Origin: Tetrastigma voinierianum
Taxonomy: Eukaryota; Streptophyta; Magnoliopsida; Vitales; Vitaceae
Assembly: GCA_016808115.1 (NCBI GenBank)
Contig: JAEQBH010003949.1
Coordinates: 355,226 to 419,225 of the forward strand
Direction: 5' to 3'
Length of the DNA stretch: 64,000 nt
Shown: in pieces, positions 12,881-24,198 of the stretch
Layout: each line of letters begins with the position of its first letter
How positions within the stretch are numbered: position 1 is the first letter of the stretch
The notes under the pieces: generated by a model
Told to the model about the DNA's origin: nothing
The model's input: only the letters and a program-made list of their open reading frames with translations
The model's database searches: none
Made by a program: the position numbers and the translations under genes

Positions 12881-13972
12881 ACCTTCTTCTTGTTCACTCT
12901 AGTCTCCCCACATTCGTTCATCAGGTAACTCAATCTGAAAAAGAGGCCACGTTTTCATTTCCCATACATTTGTTTGATTGGAAAACTCTAGAATGGAAAA
13001 ATCAAGAATTTTTTGTGTGTAATCAGTAAAACCCCATATTCATTTTCCGTATGTTTGGTTTCTAAAAAAATGTAGGAAATGAAAATATAGAAATTGGGTG
13101 GATTAGTTAGAGTCATTTTCTGTGTAAGGCACATGTTGTAGAAACATAGATTTGAGTGAAACTTTGCCAAGTATTCTCAATATCGAATTTAGTAGGATTG
13201 AAAATTTGTTTGAAGTAAATGAAAACCCTAAATTTATTTAAAACTGTAAGTCTTAGAAATCAGAACCAAAATAGAAATCACAGGGCATCCTCTCACCATT
13301 ACTGGGTTTAGGGTTCCTAATTTTTGGAGACAGATCCAAGAACAGAGAAACCTCAATAGCAATGCAGAACAAAATAAAAGAAAATGCGAAAAGACTTATA
13401 CCAACAAAGCTAGCCATGAAAAAACAAATAATTATATAAATTCAAACCTTAAAACCCAACAAAATCTCCAGTAGTTGAATCCTCAACAACTTGAACAAAC
13501 TTAGAAGGCCAAAACTTGAAAAAACAAATTCAGACCCAGAAAATGATTTGAAAAAATAAAACAACCTTGAAAGTGGAAATAAGGTGAGGACAGAAAGAGA
13601 AGCAGAAGGAAAGTTTTCACCTTTTGTAATATACAGAGTACTGAGATATAAGAGGAGAGTATGGGTCAGTAGTACAAAAACACAAAAAAAAAAACATTAA
13701 ATGGTCCATGGACATTTCTGGAAATTTTAAATTTGTCAAAGTTGCCAGCAAAGAATATTGAGACTTTATCTCAAAGCAAAAGATGAAGGAGGCAGATTTT
13801 CTCAAGTGAGGCAATGGCAAAGGACATAGGCAATTATTTGAATGTTGGAAAGTCACTTAGGGAGCATAAATACCTATAAAGGGAATCAAAGCATCAAGAA
13901 GGAGATGATCATCAACCAAGAATCAAAATGGTAAGATCATTTAATATTACTACGGTAGTGCTTTCTATCGGC
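12881..13972. other. AT-rich noncoding stretch
   Basis: Nothing recognised. Short open frames on both strands are of low-complexity composition and have no family resemblance. Confidence 0.5.
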
Positions 13973-14578
13973 TGATGAAACTTCTTGGAGTCGAAGTAGG
14001 TCTGTCGAGAGCCTATATGATCGTAACACACGAGAAAGGGTAATCTAGCAAGGGGGTGTGCCGGCTGCCTCTCCGATGCCTAAGTCGGTTTCTTTCTTAT
14101 GACAGGGAAAGAGATTAACTGTTGATGGTTTCGTGATTGCGTACCTTTCTTTGGTGGAAATTCCTTAGTAGGTGATCTAATGACTTTCCTTATCAAACGG
14201 AATATGGCGTCTTCCTAATTGGGTAGGAATCTCCTCTTCATATAAGCTAACTAATGTTAAAGAGGATGATTAGGGAGCGTAATCGTGAGATCTTCTTCCC
14301 TTAATGAGTAGATTTTGGATCATGGAGATGGAGTGCTTTCCTTTCTTAAATATGGCCCGAGGGTGGATGAAGTTATCCCGAGTCACACATCAGGCCCACT
14401 AAGCTTAGTTTCAGCCCTGGGCTTACGCCTTTGGAATAATCAGGACGTCATCATGGGTCGGGTCCCCAGTGAGGCTCTATTTCCAGCCCTATGGAGGATG
14501 CTGACCCTTTAGAACACTGGTGGTTGGTTTCCTAGGCACGTAATGCTTGAGCCTATGCAGAAGCTGATTTTTGAAGGC
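13973..14578 (-). repeat. 3' LTR of Tat-type element (left copy)
   Basis: Starts TGATGAAACTTC and aligns by eye with the right copy throughout. Shared landmarks include CCGATGCCTAAGTC, TTTCTTTCTTATGACAGGG, CCCTTAATGAGTAGAT and GCCTATGCA. The inner edge near 14578 is approximate. Confidence 0.8.
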
Positions 14579-15135
14579 GCGCTCGGTTGCCTCCGGCCCT
14601 TAGCGAAAGCGGCTTGGGCGGGGTGAATCGTTTCTTAGATCGAGCATCAATTCCACATGGCCGGAAACGGGGTTTGTTGGTCTACAGGCTTATCTTCGTC
14701 AATCACATCACGATGTGATGGCTTTCTCAATTCTGCGCGATTTTGGGCAGCGTTTCCGATGTTTTTTAAGTACCTGCAGTCATTTGAAGCGTATTCCCTT
14801 GTTCTTCAAACCTTTTACTCTGTGGTCTTCGGATTTTTCTTTCTCGAATTTTCTTTGACCATCGCTCAGAAATTTGCTCTCGATGATTTTTGATGATTAC
14901 ATCGCTTGGGGTGCGTCTCTTTGTTTCTTCCCTGGTTTCAGTCGTCTTTCTTCTTCTTCACCTGTTTACCTTTTCTTGTTCTGGATTCCGTGGGACCCTG
15001 GTGGTCATTGTTTGTCTCCTCTTATACTTGCCCAATCATGCGTGCACGGGCCGCATTGTTTTGTTCTCGTATAAGAGGAGGCGGATTGAAGTGCAGTGAA
15101 GTCAGACCAACGGTGAATCCGGTAGTCTTGCCGCC
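14579..15135 (+). promoter_or_regulatory. Pyrimidine-rich leader of the antisense ORF
   Basis: The segment between the left LTR and the antisense ORF is rich in TCTT and CTTC runs on the plus strand. It ends in GCCGCCATGG, an ideal eukaryotic start context. This suggests a transcript reading from the LTR side into the element, opposite to gag-pol. The promoter itself is inferred and no TATA box is claimed. Confidence 0.4.
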
Positions 15136-17040
15136 ATGGTAAATAAAGCCACTCCAGCGGGTCATCCATCCCCATTTGGCAAAGGCAAGGGAAAGATTAG
15201 TGAGATTAGGTACCCTAGTGCTTCCAAATATTTGAGGGTTGCCATGAAGTATGCGGATGTCGTGGGTCCTAGTCGGGTCAAGCCCCTTTATGAAAAAACC
15301 TTCGTTACCCGCTATAGACCCCCTCTTAGCGTTCAAGTCTGGTGCCCGAATCTTCTCACCTCCTACATCGTCCAAAATCGCAAGATGGTCTACTTCTTTA
15401 AAGCGGCCTTCGAGAACGGTCTCGTTTCCCTGCGCCTTTATAAAGAAGCGTCTTCTGCGCTAATGTTTTCCGTCCCTGACTTTCTCCGATTTCTAGGGTG
15501 TTTTGAGTGACATACAGAAATTATTTAGGGACAAGGGCCTCGGGGTTCCCAGCATAGCTCTGATGTTAGACTTCTTTAGTGTGAAAGAGGTCGCGAAGGG
15601 CTTTTTGTATATTTCCAAATGGTCCAGTTCCAGTCTGATCATTTCTGATCTTCCATCCTCCCTCAAACATTGGAAGGAGCGTTATTTCTTTATTGGAGGT
15701 CGTGGCGGGAGTACAACCACGCTGGCAGGAGGATCTGCTTGGCATTCTAGCGGTATGGGCGGCGAGAATCTGGGTGAGTTTCCGTCCGTGCTAGTCGGGG
15801 CTAGCTTTTACAGGTTATGAGGCATTCTTAACTTTGCTTTGGTTGTGTTGCCTTCAAGTATCTGTCTTGACCTCAATTCCAAGGATAAGGAGGTGAAGCG
15901 ACAGTTGGCCAAGTGTTTCCCACGGGTGTACTCTGAGTTGATTAGATCAAATATTCCCGGGCCTTCTTGTGGGAGCCCCTCTCGACCCTCTACTTTGAGG
16001 CCCTCTACGCCTCTGTATAAAGCCTTCGTGAGGGCCTCTTCCAGTGAAACCCACTGGGAAGAGCTGGCTTGAGTTGAGTCAGTGGCAAGAAGAAGAAGCA
16101 TTAAGCAAAAACTAGCTCCCAGGAAGCGACCTCGCGGTCGGGTTAAGATCCTAAGGTTGGGAGCATCTTCTCCGTCGTCAACTGCCAAAGAGTGGGGGTC
16201 ATCTGACTAAGTCCCAGCGAGAGGTCAGGCGCCTCCTCCCATGGCCGAGGTTTCCAAGGCGACGGGTAAGAAAAATCCTCGGGGAGGAGCACCGAACCTC
16301 CTTTGGAAGTCCTACCCATTTCTGTTGCGATCCCCAGTCAAACTCCAAGCTCATCTACAATGTTTGGAGGAAGGGGAAGGATTGCTTCGGGCGGGGATGA
16401 GGACTTCTTTGCTACTAGTCGAGAGCTTCTGCCGGGGAGTGTATCGTCCATTCTGTGGACTCTGACCTCAGAGGGGCGGATGTTATGTACGGTGAGGCTC
16501 TAGCCTTGTCGCCGGGGCGACCACTTAGTATGTCAGGGCCTTAACTATTTTTCGTCTTATCGTTGATTTTGATTATCCCTTACCTTTATCTCGTTTCTGC
16601 AAGTGGCTACCTACGTGAAAAGCCTGGCGAAGAGGGCTTATTTTTGAGGGAATGCGCGGCGTTAGAGCGTATAAAGCAAGGTTGCCTCACGACCTCGGAG
16701 GCGGCTGCGAGCTGGTGCGACACTTGACGGGATGCCCGGCGCCGATCGGGCGAAGAATAGGAAGAGGCTCGACATGGTGAGCGACTACGATCTGATAGTC
16801 GGGATGGCTGCGGAATTTCGAGACGACTGGCGTCGGGTGGCTGCGGATAGTTAGGGTTCAGCGACGGGCGAGTGAGCTGCGGGTGGCTGGGGTGACTGCG
16901 TCTCAGAACCACGACAACGGCGGATTCTGCAGGGTCACTTTGAGGCGAGGCAGGTAGGCTCTTCAAACGAAGAATGCCGCGGGCTTCGTGATGATCTCCC
17001 AAAGCGGGCTTGGTCGAAGAATGCCACCATGGGGCACTGA
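15136..17040 (+). pseudogene. Antisense extra ORF of Tat element (putative gypsy-type transposon protein)
   Basis: The plus-strand ORF starts at ATG 15136 in a GCCGCCATGG context. The first open part (15136-15510) contains RKMVYFFKAAFENGL. After a frame change, 15503-15820 contains FRDKGLGVPSIALMLDFFSV, GFLYISKWS and SLKHWKERYFFI. These blocks match the plant 'putative gypsy type transposon' family (Transposase_28), found beside Tat-lineage retrotransposons in reverse orientation. Degenerate continuation is seen at 15839-16070 (NSKDKEVKRQLAKCFPRVYS) and at 16240-17040 (basic and serine-rich text). Function is unknown in the family. Several frameshifts and stops break it. Family recognition is good and the 3' limit is uncertain. 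Confidence 0.7.
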
Positions 17041-17049
17041 GCGAAGATG

Positions 17050-17960
17050 CCACGCTCTTTTGAACTTTGAGCGACGTGGCTCTTCGAGCTCTGGGACTGG
17101 TAGTCTACGTGGCTCTTGGTAGGCTACCTGATCTTATCGGGCGAGTTCTTGGGTATTGGGCGAATTTGTGCTCTTAACGAACTGAGCTACTAGGCTCTTG
17201 TCGAATTGAGCTACGTGGCTCTTAGCAAACTAAGCTCCATGGCTCTTTTGGTATGAGCTTCGTGGCTCCTTTGGACTACGAGATACATAGTTTGTTTAAC
17301 ATCTGGGCTCTAGGTTCTCCGCGAGTCCAAGGCTACACGGCTGTTAATTTCTTTAGGCTCTTAAAGCTAAGCTCCTGACTCTTTTGAAGCCCGAACCTGG
17401 CTCTTTTGAACTAAGCTACATGGCTCCTTTAGGATTTGAGCTACGTGGCTCTTTAATATTCAAGCTCCTGGGTTTCTTATTAAGGCGGTCTACATTGGCT
17501 CTTGGCCGAATTGAGCTCTTTGGGCTCTTTAGGCAGAGCTACATGGCTCCAGCCCGAGGCTTTGAGTTGCGTGGCTCTTTAATGTCAGGCTTAAGGTTCT
17601 TATTAAGGCGAGCTACGTGGATGGGCGAATCTTTGGGCTCTTGTGAATTCCAATTTACATGAAACCTTCGGGCTGCAGGCTACGTGACTCTTTAATATCA
17701 GGGCTCTGGAGTTATTATTGGCCCCTTCTGCTCACGGCTCTTAGCAGACTAAACTACTAGGCTCTTGTCGAACTGAGCTACATGGCTCTTAGCAAACTGA
17801 GCTACTGGGCTCCTTTGAACTTTGGGTTATGTGGCTTCTTTGGACTGAGCTGCATGGCTCCTTCGACGTCTAAGCTACGTGGCTCTTTAATATCTGAGAT
17901 CCTGAGATTTTATTGAACTGAGCTACGTGGCTTTTTGATTTCCGAGCTCCTGGGTTTTTT
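17050..17960. repeat. ACGTGGCTCTT-rich minisatellite in the element's 3' region
   Basis: About 0.9 kb of diverged units built around GAGCTACGTGGCTCTT with variable linkers (TTAGCAAACT, TTAATATC). TACGTGGC is exact at 17106, 17212, 17442, 17876 and 17924. Many other units read TACATGGC. A longer block (CTACTAGGCTCTTGTCGAA... then CTCTTAGCAAACT) occurs near 17188 and again near 17752, implying a higher-order period of about 565 bases. It lies between the pol end and the antisense ORF. Tandem repeats in this part of Tat/Ogre elements are established knowledge. Confidence 0.85.
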
Positions 17961-18203
17961 CGTCTTCCTTCCCTTAGGAAAGTGCGCGTAGTTTTAATGT
18001 CGGTCTATGGAGATCGGGAGTCGTTACATGACTTCCCAGTGTTCGAGGCTTAACATAAATGTCGCCTTCACGAGGTGTATGTATAGCGCTCCCATTTTCC
18101 TTCCCTACCTTCTCCGTGCGATGAGAGTTGGAACTGATGAGTTTAGGGTTTGATTGCCCTTTGCGCGAAATTTGTTTAATTGGTGTGGCTGACGTTTAGT
18201 TTG

Positions 18204-18318
18204 TTCTGCCATTTGTTGGGTGTGTTCCTAGTCCGCCATTGTTAGAGTTGTGTTTTCCCTAGTCTTGCCATTTGTTGGGGTTGTGTTGCTCCCCAGTCCA
18301 GCCATTTGATGGAGTTGG
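18204..18318. repeat. ~30-bp tandem repeat, GCCATTTGTTGG type
   Basis: Nearly four units of roughly 30-33 bases share GCCATTTGTTGGG and GTTGTGTT followed by a CCTAGTC-like joint. Noncoding and inside the 3' region of the Tat element. Confidence 0.75.
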
Positions 18319-18450
18319 GTCAGGGAACACGTTTGGAGGGGGCAACGTGTTGAATGCTTTAAGTCAACATTATCTTTATACCTCTCCCTCCCTCTTTTCT
18401 CTTTCACCTTCCACTTTTCTCTTTCTTGTGGTTTTGGAATTGATGTTTCT

Positions 18451-18590
18451 TTGATTGTAATTTTACGAGATGCCCAGAGAGCGGTTTTGCTAATTGTAAT
18501 TTTAGGAATATAGAGGCGGTTTGCTGATTATAATTTTCGGAATATAGAGAGCGAGTTTTGTTGATTGTAATTTTTAAAGGAATAGCGTAA
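18451..18590. repeat. ~38-bp tandem repeat, GATTGTAATTTT type
   Basis: Four diverged units share GATTGTAATTTT, GGAATATAGAG and GCGGTTTTG. Third repeat block in the pol-to-antisense-ORF interval. Confidence 0.75.
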
Positions 18591-18989
18591 TTCTATGAAA
18601 TAAAGTACAATCCTTTGAAAACACATATACTTGTGTATGTTTCATGCTAACCTTCGGGGCTCTTCAGAGTCGCGTGGATTTCTAATAATAGAGCTCCTTA
18701 GTTCTTTCTTTGATTCACGAGAGTAGGTAGATTAAACAGACAAAAAAGTTATTTGAACCAAGTAGAACTATTGTGCTTTATTAATAGATCACAATCGGGG
18801 TTTATGGGTAAAGCGCGAGGTGCTCGGCATTCGGGAGTAATGCAAGGTCTTTCCTCTTAAGGTTTGGAGCTCATAGTTGTCGGTCGGATTATCGAACGAT
18901 GCTATAAAGGGTCCTCCCAGGTTGGGTCACGGTTCCCATGAGTGGGATGCTCCTTCTTGGCGGGAGTTTCTTGAGTACTAAGGTCATCG

Positions 18990-20015
18990 GGCTTAACACT
19001 GTGGGCACGACCTTAGATCATAGTACCTTCTTTGTTTTTCGGTTGGTAGTCTTGTAGCGTTTTGAGCTGCTCGCTTCTCCTCCAGGAGATCAAGGTTTAA
19101 GCGGAGAGACTCCTCAATGTGCTCAGAGTTTTCAAACTCCACCCTAGGTGACTTGAGCCCAACCTCGACAAGGGCTACCTCCTCGATTCCAAATGCCAAG
19201 GCGAATAGAGTTTCTCTAGTTGCAGACTTGCGTGTAGTTCTGTACGCCCATAGTACCTCGGGGAGGCATTCTACCCATTTTCCCTTTAGGTTTTCTAGCT
19301 TAGTCTTCAATGTTGCCTTGAGAGTCCTTATAGTGACTTCTGCTTGTCCGTTGGACTACGGATGAGCTGGGGACGACGAATAGTAATTCTTGATTCCAAG
19401 CTCGACACAAAATTTTTTGAATTTCTAGTTGTCAAACTGCTTTCCATTTACCAGTGCTTTTCGAATCCCGAACCTGTAGATTATGGATTGCCAAACAAAG
19501 TTGCATACCTTTTGCTCGGTGATTGTTGCCCATGGCTCGGCCTCTGCCCATTTGGTGAAGTAGTCCACTCCTATAATGATGAATTTGCATTGACCTCTTC
19601 AGTAGGCGGGGCGGTATGTCTAATCCCAGCATTCTTGGAACGGGGCTTATGATTGAGGTCAGTGGCTCATATGGGAGATGGGAGATCTTGGCATGTTCTT
19701 GGCCAGTTTTGCATCTTAGTGATTACGTGGCGTCTTTGAGCATCTAGGCGATAATACCGCTTGCGAGGTTTTCTGCAAATTTGAGCTCGATATGGTTATC
19801 GCCGAGATGCCGTGTACCTCTCTAAGTATGTAGTCGGCATCTTCCTTTCACAGCGTTTGAGGAGAGTGCGAGCCTCGTTTGTAAAGGTTCCTCGTAAAGA
19901 ACAAATCGGCTTATCGGCTCTCGGTTTAGGTACACTCCTTCGGATCACTCGGTAGTGTGCCGTTCGGCAGATAATTCCCAAATGGGGTCCATCCCGGCTC
20001 GTAGCGGTCATTACT
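18990..20015 (-). pseudogene. Integrase region of Tat-type pol
   Basis: The minus frame 18993-19310 is the best-kept part. It contains KGKWVECLPEVLWAYRTT, then ETLFALAFGIEE and LDLLEEKRAAQNATR, the C-terminal part of Ty3/gypsy integrase after the catalytic core. Upstream (19430-19640) broken frames still read as the core around GVDYFTKW-like text. Further upstream (19800-20010) come FTNEA.TLLKRCER and HRG..GNH-like text of the zinc-binding N-terminus. At least four frame changes occur. The enzyme would insert element cDNA into the host genome. This copy cannot. Confidence 0.75.
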
Positions 20016-20079
20016 AGGAGGACTTATTCGCTATTGAGCGATTTGCGAAGGTTCCATGAGTGCTCAGCCGTGCCGTCTG

Positions 20080-20835
20080 TTGTCAAGTCTTCTTGCAGTA
20101 ATCGTTTGCTAGCTTCACTAGGGCGTCTGCCCGTGAATTCTCCGTTCTTGGGGCATGACTGACCTGAACTCGTATGAACTTTTTGAGCAGTTCGCGTACC
20201 TTTTTGAGGTAAATGATCATTTTTCACCTCGCCGGTAGGAGTCCTCTGTCGCTTCACCACCCGGTAGGAATTGCTACATACCTCACGGTTGATCAGCCTC
20301 CATGGAGTGGGGCAAGGTTAAGCCGACGTGTGGCATGACTTCATGTCACGACTTAACGTTATTAAGAGGCCTAGAACGCGAATGCGAGTGCAGCCGCGTC
20401 GATTCCATCGTGGAGGTCATGTTCAAACCTGCACCACTTCGCCCAGGCATTAGGCCCGTACGCCAAACGCGACCTCTAGATGGGAGGCGGCGGGGACTGG
20501 GAGGTTTTGGTAGGCTGCCATCGAGGAGTGAATTCCATGATGAAATTTAACCTTTCGCCCTTTTATGTTGTTCTTGGCTTGTACCCTAATGTCGAACTCA
20601 CTCGACTCTATGGCCCGTTTACCCGATCTTCACACGGGGTTTCTAGTTTATCTGATATTTGCTTCATTGGGTGTTCTGTCGAAATCTCGATGGTGAGCTT
20701 GGAAGTATGGTCGAAGTCTTCTAACGGTGGTCACCCAATGCTAGAACTAGCTTCTCCATCTTCGGATACCTTTCTCAGCCCTCTGGAGCTCATTTGTAGT
20801 AATAGGCCGGCGCATTCTGCGCTTTATCAGCTCTG
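20080..20835 (-). pseudogene. RNase H region of Tat-type pol
   Basis: Minus-strand fragments read, in order: YYTSKALRGAE-like text at the upstream edge, a HPMKQI motif (about 20660), ..YKPRT (about 20570), FIMEFTPRW (about 20540), a PPPPIW-like linker, and later a PRTENSRADALVKLAS-like segment (20100-20170). These are hallmarks of the Tat-lineage RNase H and its C-terminal flank. Frames shift between nearly every block. The domain would degrade the RNA template during reverse transcription. Confidence 0.7.
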
Positions 20836-20839
20836 ACGA

Positions 20840-21735
20840 GGGCGGAACTAGTCGAGGAAAATCGGAAGCGGCTAAGTAGGCGTGGGGAGTTCCTCGTAAG
20901 GGCTTACCGAACGGGGGAGCAGAAGTAGGATCTAGCGCGAGACGCCTCTTCACAATGGTCGTCGAGTGGAGGCCTTTTGAACTTGAAAGAAGGTGACACT
21001 TGTCCTTGAATACGGACCTGTGACTCGGCACACGGTATTCTCCGTCGGTATTTGAATTTATTGTAGTGTTTGGCGAGAGGGGTAGTTGCATGTCGAGCAC
21101 AGCTTTTGTGTATGCGAGATTTCCTCTATTCTACAAGTAAACCCCATGAAACCGAGAATTTCCCTACGGAACTTCTAAAGCACACTTGAAGTTGGGTTGC
21201 TTCATCTTGTAGTCGCCCGGGACTGGAACGGTCGGCTAGGTGAGTACACGTGGGCTCGACCTTGGCGACTTCACCGGTATGTCATCTGTAGCGCCACCTC
21301 CATGGATGCGCCTATACGTTTACGGAACATCTTGTTTACTAACCTCCGATAAAATTGGCCCCAGCGTTAACTGACCCAAAATGCATCACGCATGATATCG
21401 TCACATCACAGTGAAGAAGGAGGTCTTCTCTGTGGTTAGTCAAATCACGATCTAATTGTAGCTCGAGAAGGCGTCCGCCAAAGTTGGCGCTCGTGGCCCC
21501 GGCGATGGCGTCCGCTATGAGGTTGATCGGGGGTAGGGAAAGAGCGTCGATCGGGCGAGCTCGGTTCAGTATCGAGTAAAGTTAATCTGAGTCGCAGCAC
21601 CATTGCCTTCTTGTGAGGACCACGTGTGACGTCGGGATAATCTACTTCTCGGATAGCTCGGGCTTTGAGGAGTTTGTTGACCTCCTCGTTGATCGCCTTT
21701 TGCCTTTCTGGGGCGAAACTTCTTCTTTTCTATTT
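20840..21735 (-). pseudogene. Reverse transcriptase region of Tat-type pol
   Basis: Minus-strand text begins SFAPERQKAINEEVNKLLKA, followed by IREVDYPD (about 21650-21710), the standard start of gypsy RT. RLVNKMF is seen near 21340. The expected YVDD active-site box just after it is destroyed (MEV followed by shifted text). FRREILGFHGV-like text follows near 21140. Indels make the polymerase non-functional. Confidence 0.75.
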
Positions 21736-22224
21736 GATGGGTTTGAAGGAGGGGGTGACATTCAACTTATGGGTGATAACTGCTGGGTTAATTTCTCCCA
21801 TGTCCTCTTGCTTCCAAGTGAATACTTCCACATATTTCTTTAAGAAGCGGATGAGGAGGTCTTTGACGTCCTCGACCAATTTAAAGCTGATGTAGGCGAG
21901 GTGTTCTAGCTGGTCATCAAGTTGTACCGGTTCCAACTCTTTTAAGGGCATAGGTTGGGTGTTTAATTCATCTCTCATGTCGAGTTCATCCATGTGGATG
22001 TTGTCAACCGCTTTCTGTTTCATTGATGTCAAGTAGCACTCCTTGGCTAGCCACTGGTCTCCTCGAACCATTCCTCTCCATTCTCCGTAGAAATTTGACA
22101 GCAGTATGATGGCGGGGCGACCCTTATAGCATTGAGAGAAGGCGCGATAACATGTTGTGTAATCGTGGGCATCCACTATATGAGGAAATTTTATCGTCGT
22201 TGTGGCTGGCATAGGGTCTCCCAA
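21730..22224 (-). pseudogene. Protease-RT linker of Tat-type pol
   Basis: Longest clean pol frame of the element (164 residues). It contains FYGEWRGMVRGDQWLAKECY, the run MDELDMRDELN, and near the end FLKKYVEVFTWKQEDMGEIN then HKLNVTPSFKPIK. This is the conserved linker between protease and RT in Tat-lineage Ty3/gypsy polyproteins. It continues directly into the RT start. Confidence 0.75.
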
Positions 22225-22540
22225 AGTGATGCCGGTTAATCTTGACCTTGGGGTAGTTCTCTCGGAGAATCCCCGATAAGTGATTGCTACCGGTTCGACT
22301 TCTCCGCCTGATGCCCGTTTGTCAAAGCGCTAATCACGAAGATGATGTCGATCGGCTTCGTTATCGTCCGAAGACCATGGGCTGTTTTTCTGGTAGCCTA
22401 CGCGGCCCTTATTACCAGCGGGTCATCATAGGGATGTTGGCAGCCTTCCATGTCAAAGTCCGAGAAGGTTATGGTGGTATCAGCGGGGAGCTTGGACCTT
22501 TGTACCTCGATGTCTCCCACGATCGATCTTTGCGTGGGTG
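22225..22540 (-). pseudogene. Aspartic protease remnant of Tat-type pol
   Basis: Minus-strand text reads TITFSDFDMEGCQHPYDDPL followed by VIRAA. This is the segment that precedes the protease active site in Tat elements. The D-[ST]-G active-site motif, expected near a DIIF-like block at about 22350, is disrupted by small indels (DNEADRHH in the surviving frame). Confidence 0.6.
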
Positions 22541-22579
22541 ACCTTCCTTGTCAGATGGGTCCCGCCTTGGCGAATCCCG

Positions 22580-23600
22580 AATCATTGATCTCGGGGTTGC
22601 TGATCTTTGTTTGGGGCTAGGCGGCGGTGTGGAGGAGGTGCAGTTCCAGATCTTCTAGAGCCATGTAACGGCAATGCATGTCGGATTAGATTTGATTTCT
22701 TTCTTGGCCCGAGATACAATCCTCGATCGTGCCCATGATCTCTGTGGAACTTGTAGTACTTGGTTGTGTCTCTTTTTGCTGGGTCCGTCCTCATCTGAGA
22801 TGGCTATCTTAAAAACTTCTCATGCTACACCTCATATAGGACTTGAGACAATGAGGTCGTCGGGGTGAAGCTGGCGAAGGCGGAGTGCGAGTGGGGCTGC
22901 GGCCAGTGGAGTGGACCCAGCGGTCCACGACCGTTACCTCTTCTCTTTGGAGATCGGTCTTTATCCTCTCTGTCCCTCCGTGCAGATCTGTCTCAGTCTC
23001 TTCGTCTTCTAGGGCTTCGGTCTCGTTTTTTCTTGTCCTTGCTTTTCTCCTTTTGGGCAGAAGAGCCTCCCCGCTTAAACATAAGGGCCTCCTCGTCGTT
23101 GATGTATTTTTCTGCTTTGGTGAGCACCTCGACCATGCTTGCCTGAGGGTTCTTCGAGATGGAGAACATTAGGTCTTTGAACTGTATGCCTAACCCGGCG
23201 ATAAAGGTGGTGATGGCGAACTTTTCATTTGGAATGTCTACCCTCAATGACTCCAAGTTGAACCTCTGGACGTAGGACCTCAGGTTTTCTTGTGGGCCTT
23301 GCTTTACGGTTAGCAAGTGATAGCTCGGCTTCCGTTACGTCCAGGCTTTGATGAAGTGGGACACAAAAGCAATGAAGAGTTCTTTGAAGGATGAGATCGA
23401 GGCTGGCAGGAGCCTGTTGAACCATGCCAGGGCCGAGCCCTTTAGCGTGATAGCAAAGGCTCTGCATCTCACGGGTCTTGGTATCCATGCAGCTCCATCT
23501 GATTCTTGTAAATGTTGAGGTGGTCTACGGGGTCTTTCGTTCCGTCGAAAGCTTCAATCTACGACATTATGAACTTGTTGGGAGAGGGTACGGAGACCTC
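22580..23600 (-). pseudogene. Gag of Tat-type element
   Basis: The minus strand starts near 23600 with IEAFDGTKDPVDHLNIYKNQ, then AFAITLKGSALAWFNRL-like text, then the open frame 22993-23316. That frame carries TVKQGPQENLRSYVQRFN, ITTFIAGLGIQFKDLMFSIS and EVLTKAEKYINDEEAL. This is the canonical retrotransposon gag domain, which forms the virus-like particle. A lysine/arginine tail and a KFHRDHGHD knuckle (22720-22790) follow, in which the first zinc-binding Cys is replaced by Tyr. Frameshifts separate the N-terminal, central and knuckle parts. Confidence 0.8.
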
Positions 23601-24198
23601 GGCCCGTGAGCGAGTTAGTGCATTTGTAATAAAGCATCCATTAATACTAAGGTCTGACCCTTTACGGCTTCCTTTATGTGGTCGAGTTCTTGCTGGATGC
23701 CTCGAAATATTGTTCCCAGATTAGGCTCCACAGTTAGTGGGGACTAGATTGTGCCTTAGTCGTTCACACTTTGTGCCTCCCAGTGCATTAGTCGCACCGG
23801 CGGGTTTGTAGGGAGTCATGCTCCTGATGCATCTATTTTCTCCTTCTCGTCGACGTCTCGGGGACTGCAGTGTTGCCATTCGTCCCGCTGGAATGGTGTC
23901 GCGGCCTTCGCGGGACTATTGGCCTCCGTGGGCGTTACCTATGCAGTGAGTTCGCCAACTCCTTAGCCGTGGCCCGATTGGCCAAGGCAGTGCCTCCATC
24001 TTGTTGCCAAGGGCGTGAAGAGCTCGAGGCGTCTGGTTTTACGCTATGACGTCGTTACGTGGTCTTGCGTCCTCGGAGGTTGGTGTGACTCCTTACTCTC
24101 ATGTTTCGAGTCAATTCGCGGTCATTGAAATGTTGATTTGTAAAGGCGATCGTCCCCATGAAACGGCCTTATCTTTAGTAAATTAACTTTTTCTCAGC
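23601..24198 (-). other. 5' leader of Tat-type element
   Basis: Interval between the 5' LTR and gag. No convincing primer-binding site touches the LTR edge at 24199. A TGGGGACGATCGCC string on the minus strand (about 24145-24158) is a weak candidate, but it would move the LTR edge to 24159. No ORF is recognised. Confidence 0.45.

Noticed and set aside
13965..13969. CTATC as target duplication of the Tat-type element (also at 24802)
   Set aside because: The left copy is three bases away from the TG edge, so it does not abut the LTR as required.
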